5,342 bases of DNA from a bacterium. Its GTDB lineage: Bacteria > BMS3Abin14. Shown here piece by piece: positions 1 to 5,342 of the stretch. A program made the translations under genes and the position numbers. Numbering within the stretch: the first letter of the stretch is position 1; the number at the start of each line of letters is the position of its first letter. Location: NCBI GenBank assembly GCA_020352595.1, contig CP070682.1:103681-109022 (forward strand), written 5' to 3'. The notes below the pieces were generated by a model. That model ran no database searches, was not told the origin of the DNA, and was given only the letters and a program-made list of their open reading frames with translations.

Positions 1-813
1 GAGGCGGGACCGTCGGTCCCTGTTGAGATCCTGGGTCTGAGTGCCGTCCCGCAGGCCGGAGAGGCCTTCGTGGTGTTCACCGACGAGGTGAAAGCCAAGA
101 AGCTGGCCCAGATGCGGGAGGCGGCGGTCCAGGCCGAGCGGGAGGGTCGCAAGAAGGTCACCCTGGAAGATCTCTTCAATCAGATCAGGGAGGGGCAGGT
201 CAAGGACCTGAGCGTCGTTCTCAAGGCCGACGTACAGGGGTCCGTTGAGGCCATACGTGACGCCATCGTGAAGCAGTCCACCGACGAGGTGAGGACCAAG
301 GTCATCCACGAGGGGACCGGCGGCATCAACGAGGGTGACGTCATGCTCGCCGCCGCGTCCGACGCCATCATCATCGGTTTCAATGTCCGGCCGGACAACA
401 AGGCTCTGGAAGTGATCAGGCGCGAGCAGGTAGACGTGCGCTTCTACAACGTGATCTACGACGTCGTCAAGGACATCAGGGACGCCCTCAGGGGCCTTCT
501 GGCACCGGTCTACCTCGAGAAGATGCTGGGCAGGGCCGAGATCCGCCAGACTTTCCAGGTGCCCAAGGCAGGGACCATCGCGGGCTGCTACGTGGTGGAC
601 GGGCTCATGAGGAGGAACGCCCAGGTGAGGGTGCTCAGGGACGGCGTGGTGATCCACGACGGGAAGATAGGCTCCCTCAAGCGTTTCAAGGAAGACGCGC
701 GGGAGGTCGGGACCGGTTACGAGTGCGGCATCGGGCTCGAGAACTACAACGACGTCAAGGAGGGCGACATCCTCGAGAACTACGAGATGATCGCCCAGGA
801 AGCGGAGCTGTAG
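1..813 (+). CDS. infB: Translation initiation factor IF-2, C-terminal 270 residues (5' partial)
   Basis: IF-2 is the GTPase that brings fMet-tRNA to the 30S P site and promotes subunit joining. The frame is open from base 1 to the TAG at 811-813, so the N-terminal region and the G domain lie upstream of the window. Visible are the end of the domain after the G domain (PVEILGLS, PQAGEAF near residues 7-23), a basic/acidic linker helix (about 24-55), the IF-2 domain III core (LKADVQGSVEAI at about 73-84, then GGINEGDV, IGFNVRP) and the C-terminal fMet-tRNA-binding domain with the characteristic GYECGIGLENYNDVKEGD stretch, including the conserved Cys. All are typical of bacterial IF-2 with no gaps. 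Any GTG near base 70 is internal. The next gene starts 28 bases after the stop, which suggests one transcript. Identification is by motif recognition and is very secure. Confidence 0.98.
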   Translation, partial: EAGPSVPVEILGLSAVPQAGEAFVVFTDEVKAKKLAQMREAAVQAEREGRKKVTLEDLFNQIREGQVKDLSVVLKADVQGSVEAIRDAIVKQSTDEVRTKVIHEGTGGINEGDVMLAAASDAIIIGFNVRPDNKALEVIRREQVDVRFYNVIYDVVKDIRDALRGLLAPVYLEKMLGRAEIRQTFQVPKAGTIAGCYVVDGLMRRNAQVRVLRDGVVIHDGKIGSLKRFKEDAREVGTGYECGIGLENYNDVKEGDILENYEMIAQEAEL

Positions 814-841
814 GCCGCCCGGTCCAGGTCAGGTCTCAAAA

Positions 842-1123
842 GTGGTCATCGGTGTCTTGCGGCTAACCCTTTATCTGCCGGAGAGCGGTTCGCTCAAGGG
901 TAAGAGGAGGATCCTTCGAAGCGTCAAGGATCGGCTCCGGTCGCAGTTCAACGTGGCTGTGGCGGAAGTGGAATACCAGGACCTGTGGCAGAAGGCGGGG
1001 ATCGCCGTGGCCCTCATCGCCACGGACAGGGAGTTCGCGGACAAGGTGCTTCAGAAGATCCTTTTCAAGGTGGAATCCTGGCGTCTGGCGGAAGTCGTCG
1101 ATGTCAGCATGGAGATACTGTAA
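842..1123 (+). CDS. ylxP: YlxP-family (DUF503) small protein
   Basis: A 93-residue protein with the DUF503/YlxP signature: an N-terminal strand (VIGVLRLTLYLP), the SLKGKRRILRSVKDRLRSQF segment at about 22-41, then NVAVAEVEYQDLWQKA at about 42-57, and an alternating beta-alpha C-terminus. Length matches the family (about 90-100 residues). I know of no firmly established function; its constant position between infB and rbfA suggests a role in translation or ribosome assembly, which is inference. The start is GTG at 842. No ATG, GTG or TTG occurs in the same frame between the infB stop and this codon, and the translation begins exactly where relatives begin. The ribosome-binding site is weak (AGGT, seven bases upstream), so translation may depend on coupling to infB. 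No signal peptide or membrane segment is visible. Confidence 0.92.
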   Translation: MVIGVLRLTLYLPESGSLKGKRRILRSVKDRLRSQFNVAVAEVEYQDLWQKAGIAVALIATDREFADKVLQKILFKVESWRLAEVVDVSMEIL

Positions 1124-1203
1124 AGAGGAGTCAGGATCCAGGGACCGGTGGTGGGGAACCTCAACCTGTATCACCTTTCCCTTATCCCGGAAATTGAACT
1201 GCC
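1122..1203 (+). other. ylxP-rbfA intergenic gap with an orphan Shine-Dalgarno-like sequence
   Basis: This is the longest gap in the window (80 bases after the ylxP stop). It opens with AAAGAGGAG at 1122-1130, a good anti-16S match, but no ATG, GTG or TTG sits 5-10 bases downstream. The first candidate, GTG at 1148, is 17 bases away and opens only a short out-of-frame ORF running into rbfA with no recognisable similarity. The true rbfA start at 1204 has only a weak upstream purine stretch (CGGAAA). The gap may be leader RNA, a decayed start site or a standby site. I see no convincing hairpin or terminator in it. Confidence 0.35.
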
Positions 1204-1566
1204 ATGCCACGTTCCTTCGAATACAAGAGGGCGGACCGCGTCAGTGAGCTGCTCAAGCACGAGATCTCGGAGATCCTCTTCAGGGAGGCCAAGGATCCCG
1301 GAATAGGCGAAGTGACCGTCACCCGGGTCAAGGTCAGCGACGATCTCAAGTCAGCCGTCGTCTATTACGGGGTTCTCAACAGGACGACGGAGGTCCAGCA
1401 GGTAGCCGAGGGGCTCCATCGCGCCAGCAGCTACATCCACCGGCTCCTGGGCAAGAGGCTCCGTCTGAAGTACATCCCGAAGCTGACCTTTGTCTTCGAC
1501 AGGAACATCGATTACAGTTTCCGGATATCGGAGATCCTGCGGGAGATAGACGAGGAGGGCAGCTGA
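1204..1566 (+). CDS. rbfA: 30S ribosome-binding factor A
   Basis: RbfA is a small KH-fold protein that binds immature 30S subunits near the 16S rRNA 5' helix and supports late maturation and cold growth; this is family knowledge. The 120-residue product shows the full family pattern: R-x-x-RV-x-ELLKHEISEIL at about 9-25, KDPGIGEVTVTRVKVSDDLKSA at about 29-50, VYYGVL at about 53-58, then the helix with LHRASSYIHRLLGKRLRLKY and the closing P-K-L-T-F-V-F-D-x-N-I-D block (about 92-103) ending in an acidic helix. It is near the normal length of 115-135. An in-frame TGA at 1195-1197 fixes the start at ATG 1204. The Shine-Dalgarno is weak. truB follows after 37 bases. No nrnA (DHH oligoribonuclease) gene lies between rbfA and truB, though one is found there in many Firmicutes and deltaproteobacteria. 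Confidence 0.97.
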   Translation: MPRSFEYKRADRVSELLKHEISEILFREAKDPGIGEVTVTRVKVSDDLKSAVVYYGVLNRTTEVQQVAEGLHRASSYIHRLLGKRLRLKYIPKLTFVFDRNIDYSFRISEILREIDEEGS

Positions 1567-1603
1567 CCTGGGCCGGTCCGTCGGGACAAAGGGCAGAAAA
1601 GGG

Positions 1604-2515
1604 GTGCAGGTCCAGGGGATCCTGGTCGTCGACAAGCCACGGGGCCTCACCTCCCACGATGTGGTCAAGCTGGTCAGGAAGGCTTTCGGCATCAGGCAGG
1701 TGGGGCACACGGGCACACTCGACCCCATCGCCTCAGGTGTTCTGGTCATCCTCGTCGGGTCCGCCACACGCATCGCCCAGTACCTTCAGGAGGACGACAA
1801 GGAGTATCACCTGACGCTGCGCCTGGGACTCGAGACCGACACCCAGGACATCACGGGTGAGGTGCAGCGGGAGGTGGATCCCGCCGGCACGACCCTCGAG
1901 GATCTGGAGGCGGCGTGCCGGAAGTACCTGGGGACCTTCGCCCAGGTGCCGCCTTCCTACTCGGCCGTCAAAAAAGCCGGACAGCCGCTCTACCGGCTGG
2001 CCAGGCAGGGAGTGCGCATCGAGGCCGAACCGCGGCAGGTGACGGTCTACCGGATCGAGATCCCCGTGTGGGATCCTCCCAGGGCCTCCCTGAAGGTGGT
2101 CTGCTCCAAGGGTACCTACATGAGGACACTGTGCCACGATGTCGGACACGATCTGGGCGTGGGGGGCTGCATGGAATCCCTGGTGCGGGTCCGCAGCGGG
2201 AGGTTCTCCCTGGAAGAGGCGGTGGACATCGACCTTGTCATGTCGGACCCCTCACCGGAGCGCTTCCTCAAGGAGGCCGCCCAGGGGCTGACCTTCCCCG
2301 TGGCCGAGCCGGACGAGGACACGCTGCTGAAGCTCGTCGGCGGTTCGGACGTGCCATGGGAGGGAGCCCCGGAGACCGGCACCGTTTCCATCACGCGCAA
2401 GGGCCGGCTCATAGCCCTCGCCCAGGTGCGTCAGCGCAACGGCTCGAGAATGCTCTCGCCTCACCGGGTGCTGGAACCTAACCTCAAAGAACTTTTCAAA
2501 TTTTCAGATAAGTGA
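1604..2515 (+). CDS. truB: tRNA pseudouridine(55) synthase TruB
   Basis: TruB isomerises U55 to pseudouridine in the T-psi-C loop of tRNAs and also acts as a tRNA chaperone. The 303-residue product has every key element: GILVVDKPRGLTSHDVV at 5-21, motif GHTGTLDPIASGVL at 34-47 with catalytic Asp40, the conserved active-site Tyr at 68 in DDKEYHLTLRLG, VPPSYSAVKKAGQPLYRLAR at 115-134, and KGTYMRTL at 169-176 with the conserved Arg174. About 240-303 resembles the PUA-like C-terminal domain found in longer TruBs. The GTG at 1604 places the start a few residues before the first conserved strand and is preceded by a purine-rich AAAGGG at 1588-1593. The same frame is open back to a TAG at 1547 but contains no ATG, GTG or TTG upstream of 1604; a CTG at 1568 is the only further possibility and seems unlikely. 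The last codons are unusually AT-rich compared with the rest of the gene. Confidence 0.97.
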   Translation: MQVQGILVVDKPRGLTSHDVVKLVRKAFGIRQVGHTGTLDPIASGVLVILVGSATRIAQYLQEDDKEYHLTLRLGLETDTQDITGEVQREVDPAGTTLEDLEAACRKYLGTFAQVPPSYSAVKKAGQPLYRLARQGVRIEAEPRQVTVYRIEIPVWDPPRASLKVVCSKGTYMRTLCHDVGHDLGVGGCMESLVRVRSGRFSLEEAVDIDLVMSDPSPERFLKEAAQGLTFPVAEPDEDTLLKLVGGSDVPWEGAPETGTVSITRKGRLIALAQVRQRNGSRMLSPHRVLEPNLKELFKFSDK

Positions 2516-2521
2516 TAACAT
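2493..2521 (+). promoter_or_regulatory. Possible sigma70-type promoter for rpsO-pnp
   Basis: The end of truB and the start of the gap contain TTTTCA (2493-2498, 4 of 6 to TTGACA), a 17-base spacer, and TAACAT (2516-2521, 4 of 6 to TATAAT) preceded by TG at 2513-2514 as in extended -10 elements. This sits in the most AT-rich stretch of the window. Escherichia coli rpsO also has its own promoter downstream of truB, which makes one plausible here. Because AT-rich sequence gives such matches by chance, I treat this as a candidate only. Confidence 0.3.
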
Positions 2522-2523
2522 GA

Positions 2524-2541
2524 TTTTTTTTAAAAAGGAGG
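2524..2541 (+). promoter_or_regulatory. AT-rich leader and strong Shine-Dalgarno of rpsO
   Basis: Eight T's (2524-2531) are followed by five A's and then GGAGG. AAAGGAGG at 2534-2541 is a near-perfect anti-16S sequence, seven bases before the rpsO ATG, by far the best ribosome-binding site in the window. This fits the high output needed for a ribosomal protein. The U-run could act as an S1 landing site, and its complementarity to the A-run could modulate access; both are inference. No GC-rich hairpin precedes the T-run, so it is not a standard intrinsic terminator. Confidence 0.75.
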
Positions 2542-2548
2542 AATTACC

Positions 2549-2818
2549 ATGCCGCTCAGCAGTGAAGTGAAGCGGGACATCATCGACGATAACAAGCTGC
2601 ACACCAGCGACACCGGCTCCTCGGAAGTCCAGATCGCGCTGCTTTCAAAACGCATCGATGAACTGACGGAACACTTCAAGACCCACAAGAAGGACCACCA
2701 TTCCCGTGTCGGTCTCCTCAAACTCGTCGGCCGCCGCCGCCGTCTTCTCAACTACTTGAGAACTCAGGATATCGAGAGGTACAGGTCCATCGTCAAGAAG
2801 CTGGGTCTCCGCAGATAG
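2549..2818 (+). CDS. rpsO: 30S ribosomal protein S15
   Basis: S15 is a primary 16S rRNA-binding protein of the central domain and forms an intersubunit bridge with 23S rRNA. The product is 89 residues, the canonical length. Conserved rRNA contacts are all present: Thr22, Gly23 and Gln28 in [16 protein letters not shown], then His42, His46, Asp49 and Ser52 in the H-x3-H-KKDHHSR region, followed by the basic [10 protein letters not shown] helix at 62-71 and the usual [12 protein letters not shown] ending. The ATG at 2549 is set by a strong Shine-Dalgarno. In several bacteria S15 represses its own translation through leader RNA structure; the 33-base gap here is short and I see no clear pseudoknot. 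pnp follows after 36 bases, too short for the long RNase III stem-loop found between these genes in E. coli. Confidence 0.99.
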   Translation: MPLSSEVKRDIIDDNKLHTSDTGSSEVQIALLSKRIDELTEHFKTHKKDHHSRVGLLKLVGRRRRLLNYLRTQDIERYRSIVKKLGLRR

Positions 2819-2854
2819 CCCCTGCCGCTGTCCATCACATTCAGGAGTGACATC

Positions 2855-4974
2855 ATGAAACAGCAGGTACAACTGCAGTGGGGCGGGAGAACCATCACCC
2901 TGGAGACCGGGACCGTGGCACGGCAGTCCAACGGGGCCGTGTGGGCCAGGTATGCCGACACGGTGGTCCTGGCCACCGCTGTGGCCATGCCCGAGTCCAG
3001 GGAAGGGGTCGATTTTCTTCCCCTTACCGTCAACTACCAGGAAAAAACCTATGCCGCCGGCAAGATACCCGGCGGTTTTTTTAAGCGGGAAGGCCGGCCC
3101 ACCGAAAAGGACACCCTGACGAGCAGGCTCATCGACAGGGCCCTGAGGCCCCTTTTCCCCAAAGGTTTCAACCACGAGACCCAGATCATCATCAACGTTC
3201 TTTCCGCGGATCGCGAGAACGATCCGGACATCCTCTCCCTCATCGCTTCCTCCGCTGCTCTCATCATCTCCGACATCCCCTTCGAGAAAACGGTCGGAGC
3301 GGTCAGGGTCGGGCTGGTTGGCGGTGAGTACATCATCAATCCGACTTTTGCCCAGCTTGCCGACAGCCGCATGGACCTCGTGGTCGGCGGCACAAGGGAG
3401 GCCGTCAACATGGTGGAAGGGGCGGCAGGAGAGGTCTCCGAGGAGGAGATGATCGGAGCGCTGGAGTTTGCGCACGTCGAGATCCGGAAGATGGTGGATC
3501 TCCAGGAACAGCTGAGGGCGGCCGCCGGCAAACCCAAGGTGGAGTTCCGGGCTTCCGAGCAGGACAGTGAGCTGGTCGAGGCCCTCAGGTCGGCGTGGAG
3601 CGCCCCCATGAGGGACGCCCTGCGCACCGCCGACAAGAAGACCCGCAACGAGACCCTTTCCCGCATCAGGGAGGAGGCTGTGGCCGGAACGGAGCTCTCC
3701 CTCGAGGGAGAACCCGTGGCGGGCCAGGTGGACGAGATCCTGCGCTCCATCGAGAGGGAGCTCATGAGGACCATGGTCCTGGAGGAGGAGAGGAGGATCG
3801 ACGGCCGGCGGCCCGAGGATGTGCGCCGGATCACCTGCGAGGTGGGCGTCCTGCCCAGGGCCCACGGCAGCGCCCTTTTCACGCGCGGTGAGACCCAGGC
3901 GCTGGTGGTCACCACCCTGGGGACCACCGACGACGAACAGATCATCGACGCCCTGGAAGCCGACTACCGCCGGAGGTTCATGCTCCATTACAACTTTCCG
4001 CCCTTTTCCACCGGGGAGGTGAAGTTCCTCAGGGGGCCGGCGAGAAGGGAGATCGGTCACGGCAACCTCGCGCAGAGAAGCCTCGTGGCCGTCATCCCGT
4101 CCAAGGAGAGCTTCCCCTACACGGTCCGCGTCGTTTCCGAAGTGCTCGAGTCCAACGGCTCCTCCTCCATGGCCACGGTGTGCGGCGGAAGCCTGTGCCT
4201 GATGGACGCCGGCGTCCCGGTTCCCAAAGCCGTGGCGGGCATCGCCATGGGTTGGTGTACACCCCCGAAAAATCCGTTGTCCTGTCCGACATCCTCGGCG
4301 CCGAGGACCACCTCGGAGACATGGACTTCAAGGTGGCGGGCACCAGGAACGGCATCACCGCGTTCCAGATGGACCTGAAGATCCCGGGCATCAGCAGGGA
4401 CCTGATGGCCAGGGCGCTGGAACAGGCGAAGGCGGGACGGCTGCACATCCTGGACGTCATGGACGCGACCCTCTCCCAGGCCCGGGAGTCCCTGTCACCG
4501 CACGCGCCTCGGCTCATCACCATCAAGATCAAGCCCGACAAGATACGGGAGATCATCGGCCCCGGAGGACGGGTGATCCGCTCCATCATCGAGGAGACCG
4601 GTGTCAAGATGGAGGTGCAGGACGACGGCACCGTGATCATCGCTTCCGTGGACGAGGGGGCCTCCCAGAGGGCCCTCGAGATGATCAAGGCCATCGGAGA
4701 GGAGCCCGAGATCGGAAAGATCTACCGGGGCACCGTCAAGAAGGTCCTGGATTTCGGGGCCTTCGTTGAGGTGGTGCCCGGCACCGACGGGCTTGTGCAC
4801 ATATCCCAGCTGGCCGACAGGCGGGTGGCCAAGGTCGAGGATGTCGTCAAGGAGGGTGACGTCGTGAACGTCAAGGTCCTGGACATCGACCGGGACGGGA
4901 AGATCCGCCTGAGCATCAAGGAAGCCGAAAAAGACCTGGCCGGTGGCGGCAGACCCGGCACCGAAGGAACCTGA
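2855..4974 (+). CDS. pnp: Polynucleotide phosphorylase, frame interrupted by a single-base deletion
   Basis: PNPase is the 3'-5' phosphorolytic exoribonuclease of bacterial RNA turnover, a trimer that often works with RNase E or helicases. The start is ATG 2855 with AGGAG seven bases upstream. The first frame gives residues 1-466: RNase PH domain 1 with YAAGKIPGGFFKREGRP (66-82), the helical linker, and the start of RNase PH domain 2 with FTRGETQ (342-348) and the GIAMG motif. The frame then breaks at about 4249-4253; read as is, it adds 41 unrelated residues and stops at 4376-4378. One frame over (from TTG 4252), the protein continues exactly in register as LVYTPEKSVVLSDILG and EDHLGDMDF, containing catalytic aspartates 485 and 491 (E. 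coli 486 and 492). A KH domain with GPGG (569-572) and an S1 domain (about 621-690) follow, ending at TGA 4972-4974. Adding one base gives 706 residues, normal for the family. This may be a sequencing error, a recent mutation or recoding. Confidence 0.95.
3054..3082 (+). terminator. Terminator-shaped hairpin inside the 5' part of pnp
   Basis: CCGCCGG (3054-3060) pairs perfectly with CCGGCGG (3069-3075), giving a seven-base-pair all-GC stem and an eight-base loop, followed immediately by seven T's (3076-3082). This is the textbook shape of a sense-strand intrinsic terminator. It lies within codons for the conserved PNPase motif AAGKIPGGFFK (residues 67-77), so the amino acids partly force it. 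However, both phenylalanines use TTT and both final glycine/proline codons complete the stem. Translating ribosomes would normally prevent it folding. A role in attenuation or early termination is speculative. Confidence 0.3.
4249..4253 (+). other. Site of the pnp frameshift (one base missing)
   Basis: After the ATG of the GIAMG motif (4247-4249) the sequence reads GGTTGGTG where a Gly-Leu-Val codon triplet is expected. Restoring GGG TTG, GGT TTG, GGC TTG or GGT CTG would each need one extra base, so the missing base could be G, T or C. The G-run version (four G's collapsing to three) is a typical homopolymer error. The two frames join with no missing or additional residues relative to E. coli PNPase. 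There is no X-XXY-YYZ slippery heptamer. Confidence 0.9.
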
Positions 4975-4984
4975 CCCCCCCTGG

Positions 4985-5342
4985 ATGAAAGCAAGAGCCG
5001 GTGAAGGGATCACGAAGGAGACGCTCCCCAACGGGTTGAGGGTCATCATCGAGCCGTTGAGGGAGTTTTCTTCCGTCAGCGTCGGAGTCTGGGCTCTCAC
5101 CGGGTCCAGGGACGAGGAGAGCCACCAGTCGGGCATCAGCCACCTCATCGAACACCTGGCCTTCAAGGGCACTGAACGCCGGACGGCCAAGGAGATCGCC
5201 CTCGAGATCGATTCCCTGGGGGGCTCTTTGAACGCCTTCACAGGCAAGGAGTTCACCTCCTTCTACGCCAAGGTCCTGGGGGAGCACATGCCCCGGTCCA
5301 TGGACGTCCTCGGCGACATCAGCCTGAAATCCCTCTTTCAGC
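4985..5342 (+). CDS. M16 family (pitrilysin/insulinase-like) zinc peptidase, N-terminal part (3' partial)
   Basis: The first 119 residues of an M16 metallopeptidase. The inverted zinc motif HLIEH is at 53-57 (the two His as ligands, Glu56 as catalytic base), within GISHLIEHLAFKGTERR. Upstream is the typical opening TLPNGLRVIIEP (13-24) and a strand SVGVWALTGSRDE; downstream is GGSLNAFTGKEFTSFYAKV (79-97), the family's G-G-x-x-N-A-x-T block. The third zinc ligand, a Glu roughly 75 residues after the first His, lies beyond the window. No signal peptide is visible, so a cytosolic enzyme like Bacillus MlpA/YmxG is likely. Such genes often follow pnp. ATG 4985 is ten bases after the pnp stop and lacks a clear Shine-Dalgarno (AAGG is 17 bases away), which suggests translational coupling to pnp. 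The frame runs off the window edge; substrate is unknown. Confidence 0.95.
   Translation, partial: MKARAGEGITKETLPNGLRVIIEPLREFSSVSVGVWALTGSRDEESHQSGISHLIEHLAFKGTERRTAKEIALEIDSLGGSLNAFTGKEFTSFYAKVLGEHMPRSMDVLGDISLKSLFQ

Noticed and set aside
1148..1297. Short ORF from GTG 1148 in the ylxP-rbfA gap, after the orphan Shine-Dalgarno.
   Set aside because: The spacing of 17 bases is too long, most of it overlaps rbfA out of frame, and the product is not recognisable.
1568..1603. N-terminal extension of TruB from CTG 1568.
   Set aside because: CTG starts are very rare, the extra residues match no conserved TruB segment, and GTG 1604 gives a normal N-terminus.
1970..1998. Minus-strand terminator-like hairpin (AGCCGG/CCGGCT stem with six T's on the minus strand) inside truB.
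   Set aside because: There is no minus-strand gene to terminate, the loop is 12 bases, and the sequence encodes the conserved SAVKKAGQPLYRLA motif.
2645..4060. A 471-codon open frame on the minus strand opposite rpsO and pnp, and other long antisense frames.
   Set aside because: The translation is low-complexity (rich in Gly, Asp, His, Leu) and matches no family. Long antisense frames are common in GC-rich genes, and the + strand here encodes certain S15 and PNPase.
4292..4316. Perfect 16-base palindrome at 4292-4307 plus an overlapping CCGAGG-ACCA-CCTCGG hairpin (4301-4316), as a possible stimulator of frameshifting in pnp.
   Set aside because: It begins about 40 bases after the break, much farther than the usual 5-9 bases, and it encodes the invariant DILG-x-EDHLGD motif, where repeated Leu-Gly codons explain the symmetry.
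4180..4974. The downstream pnp frame as a separate gene starting at ATG 4180.
   Set aside because: The first 24 codons are a shadow of the upstream pnp frame (Arg/Gly-rich, no similarity). PNPase homology in this frame begins only at TTG 4252, so it is the 3' part of a frameshifted gene.

Overview
This window is a conserved housekeeping operon from a GC-rich bacterium (about 60% G+C by eye). All genes lie on the + strand with short gaps (10 to 80 bases). The order is infB (3' end) - ylxP/DUF503 - rbfA - truB - rpsO - pnp - M16 zinc peptidase (5' end). I see no mobile element, tRNA, rRNA, CRISPR array or accessory cargo. No stretch over 300 bases lacks a gene.

Organism: the ylxP gene between infB and rbfA, together with an M16 peptidase directly after pnp, recalls Firmicutes and the former Deltaproteobacteria (Desulfobacterota and relatives). 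The direct truB-rpsO junction without ribF resembles the proteobacterial arrangement. With the high GC, my best guess is a deltaproteobacterium-like or neighbouring phylum. This is inference from synteny and composition and is low confidence.

Layout: 1-813 encodes the C-terminal half of translation initiation factor IF-2. 842-1123 encodes a YlxP-family small protein. 1204-1566 encodes the 30S maturation factor RbfA. 1604-2515 encodes the tRNA U55 pseudouridine synthase TruB. An AT-rich leader with a very strong Shine-Dalgarno and a possible promoter then precedes rpsO (ribosomal protein S15, 2549-2818). 2855-4974 encodes polynucleotide phosphorylase, but its reading frame is broken by one missing base at about 4249-4253. 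4985-5342 is the start of a pitrilysin-type M16 peptidase that runs off the window.

How the genes fit together: the set couples translation initiation (IF-2), small-subunit assembly (RbfA, S15), tRNA modification (TruB) and RNA turnover (PNPase), the classic nusA-infB transcription unit. The M16 peptidase is a frequent neighbour with no established role in these processes.

The most notable points are the pnp frameshift, which would remove both catalytic aspartates and the KH and S1 domains if real; a terminator-shaped GC hairpin plus seven T's inside the 5' part of pnp; and the AT-rich island before rpsO. I found nothing that looks like an undescribed system. The frameshift is as likely a sequencing or assembly error as biology.
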